Shown here one piece after another: positions 52,031-64,000 of a DNA stretch of 64,000 nucleotides (the first letter of the stretch is position 1; each line of letters begins with the position of its first letter). The notes under the pieces are model-generated. The model did no database searches. It saw only the letters and a program-made list of their open reading frames with translations, and was not told the origin of the DNA. The position numbers and the translations under genes are program-made. Origin of the DNA: Hemibagrus wyckioides (Eukaryota > Chordata > Actinopteri > Siluriformes > Bagridae); contig NC_080726.1 in assembly GCF_019097595.1 (NCBI RefSeq), positions 13,689,205 to 13,753,204 on the forward strand, given 5' to 3'.

Positions 52031-55000
52031 AGTCTGGATGTGGATGTAGATGTGTGGATGTGGGAGGATGAAGAAGTTCTTTGAGCAGTAAATAACAAAC
52101 ACAACTTTTGTGTAGCGCTAATAAGCTCCAAAACTAGATGTTTTAATCACTCTAATAATTATTAGGACTGTAGAGCTTTTGGATCATCATTTTTTTCTTC
52201 TTCTTCTGAAAAAAAAAAAAAAACCCTTAAAGCTGTTGCCTCCCATCGGCTCCTGTACATTGAGCGCTCTTCATCCTTGTCCAAAGCTCTGTTCTGCCTT
52301 CATAGCCTAAGGACAAGATTCCAAGTCAGAGTCTTTGCCTGTGGCAACACCTTTAATCTCCCATCACCTCCGTGGTTAGGATTCGGCAGAACATGGTGTA
52401 CATGAACTGGTACGGACTACCTGGCTTTAGCAGTGATATAAACACAGCTTACCACCTACACTCAGTCTGTGTTCTATCTGTATGCCATTCGTCTTTATCA
52501 ATATTTTCACATAAACACTTAAATAGGAAGATAAATGGCAAGAATCGGGTAATTTACACTATTAATAGACTGCCTTAATGCCAGTCACTCTCAGGGGGGC
52601 ACTTTATCCTCTTCAAGCCTTTAATTGTGAGCTCCTGATTTAATTTTTTTTTAAAAAAGCAAAGCTTAAGTGAAAGCCTGTTCTACTTATTAAGAAGCCG
52701 TTTCACAAGGATTAATTATCAGGACCAATAATTTGGGATTGTATCATGCAAAAGGTTAGCTGTAGGTGACAAGAGAGAGGAAACAGACCTGGGGCGATGC
52801 AGCCAGAGAGCGCTGCTGTGCATTTTAATGCCCTGTGAAAATGAACTCGCCTGCAGAGCAAATTGCATTGACCTGGATCTCACGCGTTGATGGTGGAAAG
52901 CCAAATCCGGAGGAGAGCCTTCAACCCTTTGCCTGGGTAACAGAGATGCCTGACAGGTTTTAAATAGAGTTAGTGATCTGCTGAAGCACAGTTTGAGAAT
53001 GAAATTAAATGAAGTTTGCAAATTTTAATACTACATTAAGATGTACATTTATACAACCTGAGGTACAGCCAGCAACCGTGTGCAAGTAATGACACGCAGG
53101 CTAATGTTCCTGAATATTTCTTACTTCATGCACCTAAATATGTATAACTTCTTACATGAATATTTACTCAGAGGTGAAAATAGCTATAATATGAAATGAA
53201 TTTTTCTGAGGAAATATTAAGTCATGCTAATGAGAAACTTTCTGATTATTTTGCTAAGACTTTGTTTACTCCAACATTTTTAAGATTTAGTAAGTGGTTT
53301 TATTTTATCTGATGTTGGCTTCCACAAACTGAATGCCTGCCCTTTAGTCTCTTGGTCAGATTATTTTTTTTACACAAAATCGCTGTGTACTGAGCTGAGA
53401 TCGCCCTTCAATTTCACGGTACAAAACGAATATATTTGCATTGACGCCACTTTTCGCTTTTTGATAGAAATGCCCTAAATTTCATATCTATTAGGGGCAA
53501 ATGTGCAAACTTTACAGCATGTATCACATCCTGAGCCACTGCTGCTACTCATCCCAATCTGAATCCAGCACGGATATTACCAAGCACATTCTCACCTGAC
53601 TTGTACAACACCTGCTTCCTGTTTGCTTGTCAACTTGTCTATTTAAACTATTCATTCACATGTACACTCTTCACAAGATTTTCCCATCTTTTCTGTGTGC
53701 AACTTTGGGTGTTATTTTTTGATTGGTTTCCTGGTTTCAATCTTTCTTGTTTTGGATGTTTTTTTTGTTCTGTTTGTTCTCTTTTTGTTTTGTTTGCTGT
53801 TTTTCTGCCTGTTGGCTTGGATTTTTAAGAAAGCTTACACTCACACATCCATTTACCTCTGATCTGTGACAACATGCTATTTTACTCATATGAAAGTTGC
53901 GTTCCTGTTTTGTCCCTGTTAGTAAATCATCTTACACATTGTTTTAGGCATGTTATCACGTTTGAACATGTTTTTACACACACAAACCTCTAATAAATCA
54001 GGGTCTAGGTGTGTCTAATTCTTGGAACATTAAAGCAAGATAATAAGGCTAAAAGTAAAATTAAGGCTACATCAAGCTCAGCCTAGCTTCCATGTATTGT
54101 TCATAGATCTAATATTTCAATAGTGTCACTTTTACACAACTTCATGGCACGCACTTTGCCTGACCTGCGTCAGTCATTAATCATTCACAGGCCCGAGTGT
54201 AAGGGGGGAAAAAAGCAGTTCAGCAATACAGGTTTGGAAGTGATTGACTTAAGCTGATAGCATCTCTTGCAGGACAGCAAAGATCTCAATAAACAAATAA
54301 ATAAGTAGGACAATAAACAATCAAGCTCTGATCAATAGTATGACCAGGGCACTTGAAAAGCAGTCTTTCTTTCTGAGCGCCGGGGCTGTGAAGAAGTAAA
54401 ACAAACAGTGTTTGTGTAAAGGTCTTCCAGCCCCGACGGGCCCAACCTGCCATCGATTATGGTGATGTTGCTCACTGTTTGGTAACCCGACAAGAGGAGA
54501 AACAGGGCTCTAATGTGTACAGATCATGTTTGACCACCAGCTTAGGGAGCAGGGGAATCTGCCTATAATGCCAAACACATAGAAATATTTTATGAATTTA
54601 TAACCATTACATGATTCTGCTGAAAGTGATGTCATGAAAAACAAGTCCAGACTGATGAGTGAACATTTTGCATGAAGCATATAAAAGTATTTGAAGTTCC
54701 TGTGTTAAAACCTAATACTATACTCTAATATTAAACACACAAATATATCGTATTGTATTTGTAAGAAAAGAAATAACGCCAGAACACGTGTACCAGGAGG
54801 TTGATAGAGACTGTGCAGGCCAGAGGAGTAGCACGCTCCATCATAGCCCTGGCAGCTTCTACTCTCATCTGCTGGCCTGTTCCACTGGGTGCACACCTCC
54901 TCTTTAACAGGAAATCAGTCATGGCACTTCATCCATTTCTTCAGCTTCTGTGCAGCCTGCTCCATCCACAACATCTGCGCTGTGTGAACCACAAATGCCA

Positions 55001-55408
55001 CGTTGACTCAAAAAGAACACTTCTCACATCAATGTTACGGGGAGAAAAAAGGGACGACTAGGGAGTGTGCACAGCTAATCTGAAGAGATTTTTTTTTTTA
55101 CTTACTTACTGTTTGTTTTTTAGATTCTAGCATTTGAGTATGCATAGAAGGAACTTCAAAATGCACACAGATCCAGAACAGGGTGATGAAAATATACCAC
55201 CCGTCATGGCATATTGAAAAAAATGTCTCACGTGGACATTAAGAGGAGTGGGATCGTAGGAGACACCGGCCGTCAAACACGTTCATATAGTCCTTACCCT
55301 CAGAGCGACCGTCATGCTCCCATGGCTTTACTACTTTCACGCCTCTTATTCTCTAATTCCAAACGCACCTGGGCCTCCTCTGCAGAAACACACATAAACT
55401 CAAGCAGA

Positions 55409-55433
55409 CACACACACACACACACACACACAC
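55409..55433. repeat. (CA)n microsatellite
   Basis: About twelve CA units. Confidence 0.92.
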
Positions 55434-56872
55434 ATATTCATGTATTACTATCTTTGTGGAGACAGCTCTGACAAACAGAAATGAAATACACCCACTGCAG
55501 CAACAGTATATAGTAACAAAAAAAAAAACACTCAATGAAATTGACAAAAATAAACAGAAACATAATGACTCAGTGATATAATAGGAATAAACCATTTCAG
55601 GTGAAGCAGTTCTTGCAAACACAGTAATGTAAACGTGCATTTCCTTTTCTCACTGATCTTTAATAGTATGAAGAATTTCATAAGCACTAAGCGACATGAG
55701 CATGAGTCTTGTCAAGCTCACAGTGAAAACCTGACAGGAGAATGCATGTCTTGTCATTATACCCCTTTATATCATTTGATATTTTCTATGCTATGAGTTG
55801 TGTTTATATGGTTTTTATTCCTTTTTCCTGTTGTACTGTGTTAAAGCAGCTGGCTTTGTGCAGTTATAGCAGTGTCGTACAGAAACTTTGCCATAATGAG
55901 AATATTTCTAATACAGTAGCGCTATCTAGTGGTGTAAAAGAGAACAGCTATCTCAATTGTTTTCTGGTGCCAGTTGCTGTTTTATTTAGATATGGATTTA
56001 AATGGATCTGGAGGCATGATGGAGGCATTGGCAGTTCATTGGAGGGCATCATGAACACACACACACACAGACATTAGCCAGTCTACACAATTATTAAAAT
56101 ACACTGTGTGAGGAACAAACATGCAAAACGTTGATCTGAACCTTACACATTATTCTATACATTCTAGAAGGTAATTAACCTTTTTGAAGGCACACTATAT
56201 CTATGTTTACCTTATCATTATGTTTATGTCCATTGATGTTTAACTCCTTGATGGCTTAGGTTCTGCATTATACCTTCTTTCAAACATATTTATGGTATAG
56301 TTTGAGTAAAAACTGCAGTATTTACACTGATCAGGCATAACATTATGAGCAGTGAGAGATGAAGTGAATAAGACTGATTATCTCCTCATCATGGCACCTG
56401 TTAGTGGGTGGGATATGTTAGGCAGCAAGTGAACATTTTGTCCTTAAAGTTGATGTTAGATTCAAGGTTCAGGATTCAAGAAGCTTTATTGTCATTTCAA
56501 CCACATATAGCTGACACAGTACATAGTGAAATGAAACTTGTCTAAGCGAAGTTTGTCTAAGCCACATGCAGCTAGGTGCAAACAAAGCAACGACAAGACA
56601 GTGCAAAAAACAATAAGTACAAAAAAGACAACACAAAAACACAGGACACTTAGCGCCGAAAAAAGAAAAAGAACATGTGCAATGAAATGTAATGAAATGA
56701 AATAAAATGAGATGATGTACAACTTTGAGACCTGACAACATGTATTGTGCAAAAATACAATAGCAGCGGTTGAGGTAGTGCAAAATAGAAGTAAACATAA
56801 ATATAAAAATAGCAGCACATGTAATAAACACAAGGATTGAGGTAGTGCAATAAGTATTGTACAATATAAGTT

Positions 56873-56873
56873 A

Positions 56874-56955
<82 letters not shown>

Positions 56956-57084
56956 TTTTGTACAGTTCAGTCCTGGGTGTGTGTGTTTATGTGTGTGTGA
57001 AAGAGAGAGAGAGTTTTGTACAGTTCAGTCCTGAGTGTGTGTGTGTGTGTGAAAGAGAGAGAGAGTTTTGTACAGTTCAGTCCT

Positions 57085-57127
<43 letters not shown>

Positions 57128-57252
57128 TTTTGTACAGTTCAGTCCTGAGTGTGTGTGTGTGTGTGTGAAAGAGAGAGAGAGTTTTGTACAGTTCAGTCCT
57201 GAGTGTGTGTGTGTGTGAAAGAGAGAGAGAGTTTTGTACAGTTCAGTCCTGA

Positions 57253-57289
<37 letters not shown>

Positions 57290-57675
57290 TTTTGTACAGT
57301 TCAGTCCTGAGTGTGTGTGTGTGTGTGTGAAAGAGAGAGAGAGTTTTGTACAGTTCAGTCCTGAGTGTGTGTGTGTGTGTGAAAGAGAGAGAGAGTTTTG
57401 TACAGTTCAGTCCTGAGTGTGTGTGTGTGTGTGAAAGAGAGAGAGAGTTTTGTACAGTTCAGTCCTGAGTGTGTGTGTGTGTGTGTGAAAGAGAGAGAGA
57501 GTTTTGTACAGTTCAGTCCTGAGTGTGTGTGTGTGTGTGTGTGAAAGAGAGAGAGAGTTTTGTACAGTTCAGTCCTGAGTGTGTGTGTGTGTGAAAGAGA
57601 GAGAGAGTTTTGTACAGTTCAGTCCTGAGTGTGTGTGTGTGTGTGAGAGAGAGAGAGTTTTGTACAGTTCAGTCC
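56873..57675. repeat. minisatellite, 14 copies of a 50-62-bp unit
   Basis: Each unit consists of gttttgtacagttcagtcct, a (TG)n run and a (GA)n run. Cores start at about 56955, 57013, 57065, 57127, 57181, 57231, 57289, 57343, 57395, 57447, 57501, 57557, 57607 and 57657. Core sequence is nearly invariant, and length differences come from the dinucleotide runs. The array lies in the LINE 3' region, where the last core passes into the ORF fragment. Confidence 0.95.
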
Positions 57676-57920
57676 TTGGTGTTGGCTTGAGGAAAGAAAC
57701 TGTTACACAGTCTGGTTGTGAGGGCCTGAATGCTCCGGTACCTCTTTCCAGATGGCAGAAGGGTGAAGAATGTGTGTGAGGGGTGTGTGTGGTCATCCAC
57801 AATGCTGTTGGCTTTGCGGATGCAGCGAGCAGTGTAAATGTCCGTGATAGAAGGGAGAGAGACTCCGATGATCTTCTCAGCTGTCTTCACTATCCGCTGA
57901 AGGGTCTTGTGATCCGAGAC
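57669..57920 (-). pseudogene. LINE reverse-transcriptase ORF, C-terminal fragment
   Basis: The minus-strand frame reads [20 protein letters not shown], then [33 protein letters not shown] and NSFFPQA. This is the conserved end of the ORF2 protein of fish L2-type LINEs, after the polymerase domain, with Cys replaced by ordinary residues at several places. The endonuclease and polymerase domains are absent because of 5' truncation, so it is non-functional. Confidence 0.8.
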
Positions 57921-58340
57921 GCAGGAAAAATGGGCAAGCGTAAGGATTTGAGCGAGTTTGACAAGGACCAAATTGTGATAGCTAGACAACTGGATCAGAG
58001 TGTCTCCAAAACTGCAGCTGGTCAGTTTCAATCAAAAGTGGTCCAAGGAAGGAACAGTGGTGAACCGATGACAGAGTCATGGGTGGCCAAGGCTCACTGA
58101 TGCACCTGGGGAGTGAAGGCTGGCCCGTGTGAGCCGATCCAATGAGATACTGTTGCTCAACTTGCTAAAAAACTTAATGCTGGTTCTGATAGAAAAGTGC
58201 ATGATGGGTCAGGGCTGTTTGGCAGCAAAAGTCTAAAGAGAAACATGAGTCTGCTGGTGTTTCATTGTTGCTGAATTTCTAACAGTTTAATCATTTCTAG
58301 ATAGTAATCAAACTGTAGCAGTCACGTTAATAGCAGTCAC

Positions 58341-58775
58341 TTTAATAGGAACACCTGTACACCTGCTCATTTATGCAGTTCTCCAGTCAGCTAATCATGT
58401 GGCAGCAGCACAAGGCATTACATCATGCAGATACAGATCAAGAGCTTCAGGTAATGTTCACATCAAAGACCAGTATGGGGAAAAATCTGATCTCTATGAC
58501 TTTAACCGTGGCGTGATTGATGGTGCCAGATGGGCTGGTTTTAGCATTTTTGAAACAGATGATCTCCTGGGATTTTACACATAACAGTCTGTGCAGAATG
58601 TTTATACAGAATGGTAAAAAGAAATTGGTTTGAGTGGAGAACCTGCAGCCTGAAAGAAACACCTTGCTGATGAAAGCGATCAGAGGAGAATGAGCAGATG
58701 GGTTTAAACTGCCAGGAAATTTCTAGTAACTAAAATGATCACTCTTTACAGCTGTGGTGAACAAAATTGCACCTC
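58341..58775 (+). mobile_element. second Tc1-like remnant (different subfamily)
   Basis: The start tttaataggaacacctgtac, acctgctcatttatgcag is the terminal/leader region of a fish Tc1 subfamily. A frame at 58399-58584 reads SDLYDFNRGVIDGARWAG, FSIFETDDLLGFYT, a decayed form of the transposase N-terminus (SDFDRG.IVGAR.AGLSIS). The sequence fades after ctttacagctgtggtgaaca (58745-58765). The catalytic part is missing. Confidence 0.75.
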
Positions 58776-59455
58776 TTGACCTGCATCTGCATAAATATTT
58801 TCCACTGTACTGCTAATACATGGTTGGCTGATAAGATTACTGCATTAATGTACAGTTGTGCAGGTGTTGTTAGTAAAGTGGACAGTAAGTGTAAATCATA
58901 GTGACATATATCTTTTAATTTCCTTTTAGATTTTAGATTATTTTTTTTACAGGTAGGATTCCCTAAATAAATAAGGCAAGGAAATCTATTCAATATCTGA
59001 AAACCATCTCAGATAAGTCTCCAACACCTGAAAATATTGGAAGGTTTTTAATGGCTGTATTGAGTACAGCAACACACAGGACAGTTCCAGTAATCACCCA
59101 GACAGCTAGAAAATAAATACTGCCTGATGTTTCACCCTCACACCTGAGCCCAGTGAACTGCCGCAGCTGACACTGAGCTTACTGTCTTGTTAATAGTGTT
59201 TACGCTGTGACTGAGAGGGTGAGGGTTTGTTTTCACTGTTTTACTTTTAGCCTTTTGTTCAGTTCCAGTACAGCAGATACTACACTGATCATATTCAGGG
59301 TAATAAAATCCTGGAGTCTGGCAATATATTCACCTTGGTTCTGTTATCCTTATAACATCATGTACACTTCTAATGCCATTGTTATAGACTGTCTAATTCA
59401 GCAGAGCATCTTAAAAAGAGTAATAAAAAAAGAATAATAAAATAAAATAAATAAA

Positions 59456-59508
<53 letters not shown>

Positions 59509-60079
59509 TCTCACATGGCTCTACACAATGGATGGGTGAAACCACCGTAATTAGTTAGTTTTAGGCTCCCTCTGCTGGACATTATGTACAATATTATAAT
59601 ATTGTGCTAATTTCATCCCAAGTAAGTGCAAAAGCTACAGATTTAACTGCCCATTCCCTAAACTCTGCTCTGTTTCCTGGTTGCTGTTGCAACTTATGAC
59701 AGAAATGCTGTACACATTTTGGAGGAATGCATACAAGATTTAAGAGAGAATTGTTCAAAATCCTGAAATGGCTGTTTGTTTCAGAATGTGGGCTTTCCCA
59801 CTATATCTTAAAGGTTGTTTTATGAAATATTAGGTTTGCTAGATGACTAAAGATTGCTGGATTGCATCACTATACATACAGGCATCAGGAGCAGAATTCA
59901 AGGCTATCAAATACAATGTCATGTTTAAATTGGAAAGATATTTTGGAGAGAGCTGTTTAGATTTGTGATACATATTCCATATATGGCCCACTTGATATAA
60001 ATGAGAACAGTTAGTGAGAACAGGCACTATCCAGCACCACAGTGACTATATTCAGTTAAAGACATAAATCAGTTAGTGA
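58776..60079. other. intergenic sequence, no gene
   Basis: AT-rich unique sequence with (AAT)n at 59457-59508. No supported coding frame. Confidence 0.6.
59457..59508. repeat. (AAT)n microsatellite
   Basis: About 17 AAT units after an A/T-rich lead-in. Confidence 0.95.
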
Positions 60080-60385
60080 CTTCCATTCATTTTCTGTACC
60101 CCTTATCCTATACAGGGTCATGTTGAACCTGGAGACTATCCTAGGGGGACTCTGGGCACAAGGCAGGGTATCAAGCCGTCACAGGACACTATTACAGGAC
60201 ACACCTATTCACCCACTATGGACAAAATAGATGCAGAAGATGCAATCAGCATATGATGTATAGCTCTGGGCTGGGTGAAGAAACCAGAGTTCCCAAAGGA
60301 AACCCAGAAGCAATGTGAGAACAGGCAGGAATTGAAACCTTGAGGTGTGAAGCAAACATACTAGTCACTAAACTATACTAACGTG
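60080..60385. repeat. teleost interspersed repeat
   Basis: It has the phrases ttccattcattttctgtacc, ccttatcctatacagggtca, gaacctggagactatccta, cctattcacccactatggac and aggcaggaattgaaaccttg. Same family and orientation as the copy at 47391-47650, more diverged. Confidence 0.75.
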
Positions 60386-63300
60386 AATCGATTTTATCGA
60401 AATGAATAGGAACCTACCAAAACGGTACTAGTGTAGTGGTGCAATTGACCAGGAAATTGATGTGCACATGCATGCTTTTTGGCAGATAGGTGCATTCATA
60501 TTAAAGACACAAATGCGTCACTTAAAAGTGAACTGTCAAGATATATAGAGAGAGATCTGATCTCAGCAGGAATTGTGTAAAGAAGCTTGTAATGTGACTG
60601 TAGCAACTTAATCAGTTACACGGAGAACAGCATGCCGAAAACAGCGAGATGAATCATGTGAAACAACATCAGCTTGTTTCTTTCAGTTATTATTCATGCT
60701 GCTTCTGTCAATATTGCTGAGCCACAAAATAGAATTGCATTAGATGAGATCATTATTTGTTCACAAATGTGTGATTGCTTTTTGAGAATGATAAATTTGC
60801 TTCTCATTTCCAGTGTTTCGGATATTAAAAATCTATCGGAGTTGTAAAAAATGTTCTGTATCATTAGTCATTTCTCTCAAATCAGATAACGTAATCAGCT
60901 GTCAGACACAATGGCCTAGCGGTTCCTCTCCTGTTTTACTGAACATTGCTGTTTAATGCAGTTTCGCTGCATGGCTCTGCAATGTTACCAGCTATTGCAT
61001 TCTTGACATCTTAAAGAAGTGAGTTGATGCTGAATCTCACTATTTAAACCTCTCTCTGACCTCTAGCCATAATGAGGATTGTTGGGTCAGTTTGTGGCAC
61101 GTGTTCACACTTCTATCAGCAAAACAACACATTGAAAATATTATAGTATGAATAAACAAAAGAAACAAATCAGGTGATTTGAATAGTTCAGTTCAAATGT
61201 AGATCCTTGTTGTTTACAGGTCTCATTGTGACTCTTTTTTGTTGTTGTTGCTGTAATTCAATCAAAAGAGCTACACGGTATAAGCTGTTATAAATGTTTA
61301 TTTTATGCCTACTGCATGAATGAGTGGCACAAAAGCAGTTTAGTTTTCCGAACATTACCTTTCCAACTGAAAATGTATTGTATGTCAGTAAAGAAATAAT
61401 ACAGAACAGACAAAAAAAACCTAGTGAAAGCTGCTGAGTTTTGCCTGCAAACACAGAAGCAAGTGCGACAGATGCTCAGGAAAAAAACTACCAGCTAATT
61501 TCCTGCAAAGGGTATTTAAATACTGTTACTGCTCCTTGAAGGAAGCTTTTATGTACAAAAATTAATTTCATTATTTTTAAAGGCTTCCTTACATGTGAAT
61601 TTAAAACACAGTAACATATCTAAAATATAAACAGATTCAATAACAATAAAGACGTGCAAAAAAAATAACATGAAGAAGGTCCAAATTTTTTGCTTTTTGT
61701 CCCCTGACTCACTGCAGGAGTGTCCAAAGTCTGTCCCCAGGGCTAAATGTGTTCTCTGGACAGATGTCAAGCAGCTGTATTGAATCGAACAAATCATGTC
61801 AATGTGACTGTGCAGATATTGCGCTGAATATATCTGTCACATAGTCTTGCCAAATCCCTGAACCCCACCCCTACGTGTGCATTGTTCCTAGCTGCCATTA
61901 ATAAGCTGTAGCTCTGACACTGTTCGTCTTTGAAAGCAGACTGAAAAGTGTGTCTTTTAAATAATACTCCCAAGCTTCTTTGTTTATAATTGTGTATTTG
62001 TGTGTCTCACGACTGGTGTCAAGGCTTTAATTTAAAAATACACTTTAAAAAAAATAAAGTGGGTAGGATTGTCTGTTCTGCCAAGAGAATTAGAGGCAAA
62101 GTGAAAAGAAAAGCAAAGCTCACCAGGAATCTTGTCATGATATTTTGTTGTTGTTCCTTACACCCATTTGGGTATGATATGCCAAAGCGATATTATTGTT
62201 CTCGTTTTTTTATACTCTCACCCTGCCACACAAAAACAGATGGATGATAGAAATGGATTTGCTGCAATGGAGTTAAAGGAAACAGGAAACCTAACTTCAG
62301 CTGTCTCTTTCGGCTGATCTTTGAGAGAGCGAGAAAAAATTGCAGGAGCACTAATTATCCATTTCTTTTGTTTTGACAAGTTTAACTAAACTCCTGAGGC
62401 TCACTGCACTTTAGAACAGGGAGCGAAAAAAAAACAATGAAATGGATTCAGGCAGCACAGGAAGTGGCATTTGGATGAATTTAGTAGGGAAATTGATCTT
62501 CTGGTGAAGAAGGTCAGTTCAAACATTGCAGGCATGACTTGGAGTCTGAGTTCATATGTAAAGTGACTTGTTATTCAGTGTGTCATGCAAAATGCACATT
62601 TGTGTGGCACACTGAAGTGTACCCTTAAAACGAGAATAAAGTGAGTTTAATTATAATGGCTATGTGTGTGTGTTTGTGTGTAGGTGTGCAAATTTGCCAA
62701 ATATACAAAGTATTTGAATGTAACTCATTTGTTAAAACGTGCTTAAGTGGAATTCCAATGACGGAGCCATTCGAAACAAAAAGGAGTCTGAGGAAGGAGA
62801 TAAACTTTATAGGAAATAGCATGAAATCGTCTCTGGACAGGTCAGTGAAGTCAAACAAATTTTGGAAAGGACTTGCTCCAGTCAGCAAAAAGCATTATCA
62901 GAAGAAATACTCTAAAGGTGGATAAGAAGGAGTCTCTACATGCATGTGGGTCATGTGGCCTGTCGATTCAGAAAAGTGCCATCGTGTACTAGCATTGTGT
63001 GTGGGTTGTTTTTTTTGTGTGTGTGTGTGTGTGTGATGTTTTGTGAGATGGAAATACTAAACAGGAGAACTGCAGTTGCACCTTTTTTAACATATTTTTT
63101 ATAGTATATAGTATATCTGATCGCTGACTTGCTTCTTTGCCTCCTCTTTTTTATTTCATTTTAGATGTTATTTCAGATATAACATTATCCTGGATGGACA
63201 TGGTCATTGTAAATCTTAATCGGAAACACAAAAGCACAAGGCACACAAAAGTACACCACCCAGATAGAGCAGGGTAGCACACAGCCCATCACTTCAGAGA

Positions 63301-63411
63301 AACGGAGTCACCTATTTCACCTTGTTTAAGGAACGTTAAAAAGCAATGGAAGAAACAGTGAATAATGAAAAAAATGGACAGACACTAATTTGAGCAAAGG
63401 ATTGTCTAAGC
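60386..63411. other. intergenic sequence, no gene
   Basis: AT-rich sequence with short A- and T-runs and a small GT run at 63019-63034. Several frames of 80-95 codons exist but none resembles a known protein. Confidence 0.6.
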
Positions 63412-63607
63412 CAGGGATGTCCAATCTTATCCGCAAAGGGCCGGTGTGGGTGCTGGTTTTCACTCCAACCAAGCAGAAGCCACACCTGAGTCCACTGAAA
63501 GCCAAGATCAGTTGATTAGCCAGTTGGAATCAGGTGTAGCTTCTGCTTGGTTGGAATGAAAGCCTGCACCCACACCGGCCCTTTGCGGATAAGATTGGAC
63601 ACCCCTG
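63412..63607. mobile_element. palindromic hAT-type MITE with 8-bp target duplication
   Basis: The 196-bp element is almost a full palindrome: cagggatgtccaatcttatc, cgcaaagggccggtgtgggt at the left mirrors the right arm, which ends ..gataagattggacacccctg. It is flanked by an 8-bp direct repeat gtctaagc (63404-63411 and 63608-63615). An 8-bp duplication and CAGGG termini are hallmarks of hAT elements. It has no coding capacity. Confidence 0.9.
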
Positions 63608-63615
63608 GTCTAAGC

Positions 63616-64000
63616 GCACAAAAATACATACTGAATTTGAGCATCACAGACTTTATACTGCTACTTAGACTCCTTTCATTAATTATATACTGTAGACATA
63701 TCGCTCCCACTAGTGAGGTCCTTGACAAGCCAACAAAGATTAAAAGAACATGTTGTGATAGATGTCACAGTTATTATTTAACTATTATAGTAACAAGCCT
63801 AAGTGACTTGCCACTAACAGTAAAATGGAGTTAAATTATATCCATTACATTAATGTACTTCTTATGGGAAGTTGTTCAATTATTAATTTCAAGCTAATTA
63901 CCCAAAGCGCAAGGCTGAATAGAATGTAATACTGTATTTATCACTCTATTTTCACAAAAGCACTGATTATGCCTTATAGTGGGGAAATTAATACAGAGCA
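63616..64000. other. intergenic sequence, no gene
   Basis: AT-rich unique sequence to the end of the window. Nothing identified. Confidence 0.6.

Larger units (their letters stand above)
56461..57920 (-). mobile_element. 5'-truncated LINE inserted in the Tc1 element
   Basis: On the minus strand the insert begins with the end of a reverse transcriptase ORF (57920 down to about 57670) and ends with a 3' tail whose plus-strand reading starts ttcaaggttcaggattcaag, aagctttattgtcatttcaa. The intervening 3' region holds the 14-copy minisatellite. 5' truncation is normal for LINE insertions. The clade is probably L2-like, but this is from motif memory only. A clear target duplication was not identified. 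Confidence 0.8.
56325..58231 (+). mobile_element. Tc1-like element split by a LINE insertion
   Basis: The left terminal repeat cactgatcaggcataacatt, atgagcag begins after TA at 56323-56324. The leader continues to 56460, breaks, and resumes at 57921 with gcaggaaaaatgggcaagcg. In other copies of this family, as I recall, these two parts are contiguous. After the junction the transposase start [30 protein letters not shown] (N-terminal helix-turn-helix region) is readable, followed by deletions and a stop. The right end is truncated near 58231. The catalytic domain is absent. Confidence 0.85.

Noticed and set aside
54731..54922. Minus-strand frame containing LLKRRCAPSGTGQQMRVEAA with a fairly normal amino-acid mix.
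   Set aside because: Not matched to any family I know, no flanking splice consensus of note, and a competing frame on the same strand is equally open.

Overview
The window is vertebrate nuclear DNA, almost certainly from a teleost fish. It has widely spaced short exons with GT..AG junctions, abundant (TA)n, (CA)n and (GATA)n microsatellites, and a mix of Tc1/mariner remnants, hAT-type MITEs, tRNA-derived SINEs and LINE 3' tails typical of teleosts. Several repeats resemble ones I associate with otophysan fish such as catfish, but the species cannot be fixed from the sequence. There are no bacterial-type genes, CRISPR arrays, rRNAs or tRNA genes.

The only protein-coding gene I can defend is the 3' end of msi2 (Musashi RNA-binding protein 2) on the + strand. 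Three coding exons are seen: 13691-13870 (180 nt, probably a cassette exon), 19611-19765 (155 nt, the conserved MSI2 C-terminal domain) and 22091-22132 (last 13 codons, ending GPLIATAFTNGYH, then TGA). Phases agree across all junctions. The RNA-recognition-motif exons lie upstream of the window. A splice acceptor at 25853 followed by about 5.2 kb of transposon-free, homopolymer-rich sequence, with poly(A) signals near 30970 and 31053, looks like a separate 3'-UTR exon.

Layout: 1-13690 is intron with a block of non-repetitive, probably conserved non-coding DNA at about 7200-10560. 13871-19610 and 19766-22090 are introns; the latter opens with a roughly 350-nt pyrimidine-only tract directly after the donor. 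22143-25853 is a probable UTR intron holding a nested Tc1 copy, a perfect 28-bp hairpin and a SINE. 25854 to about 31080 is the probable 3' UTR. From there to 64000 is a gene desert containing Tc1 remnants (36197, 38025, 41640, 46690, 56325, 58341), LINE tails, a 14-copy minisatellite inside a LINE insertion, a palindromic hAT MITE with an 8-bp target duplication, and patches of complex sequence that may be regulatory.

I found no convincing new molecular system. The most useful leads are alternative 3'-end choices for msi2 (a cassette exon, a candidate alternative terminal exon at 20781, and skipping of the small terminal coding exon), the splice-site-adjacent pyrimidine tract, and a transposon-in-transposon locus at 56325-58231.
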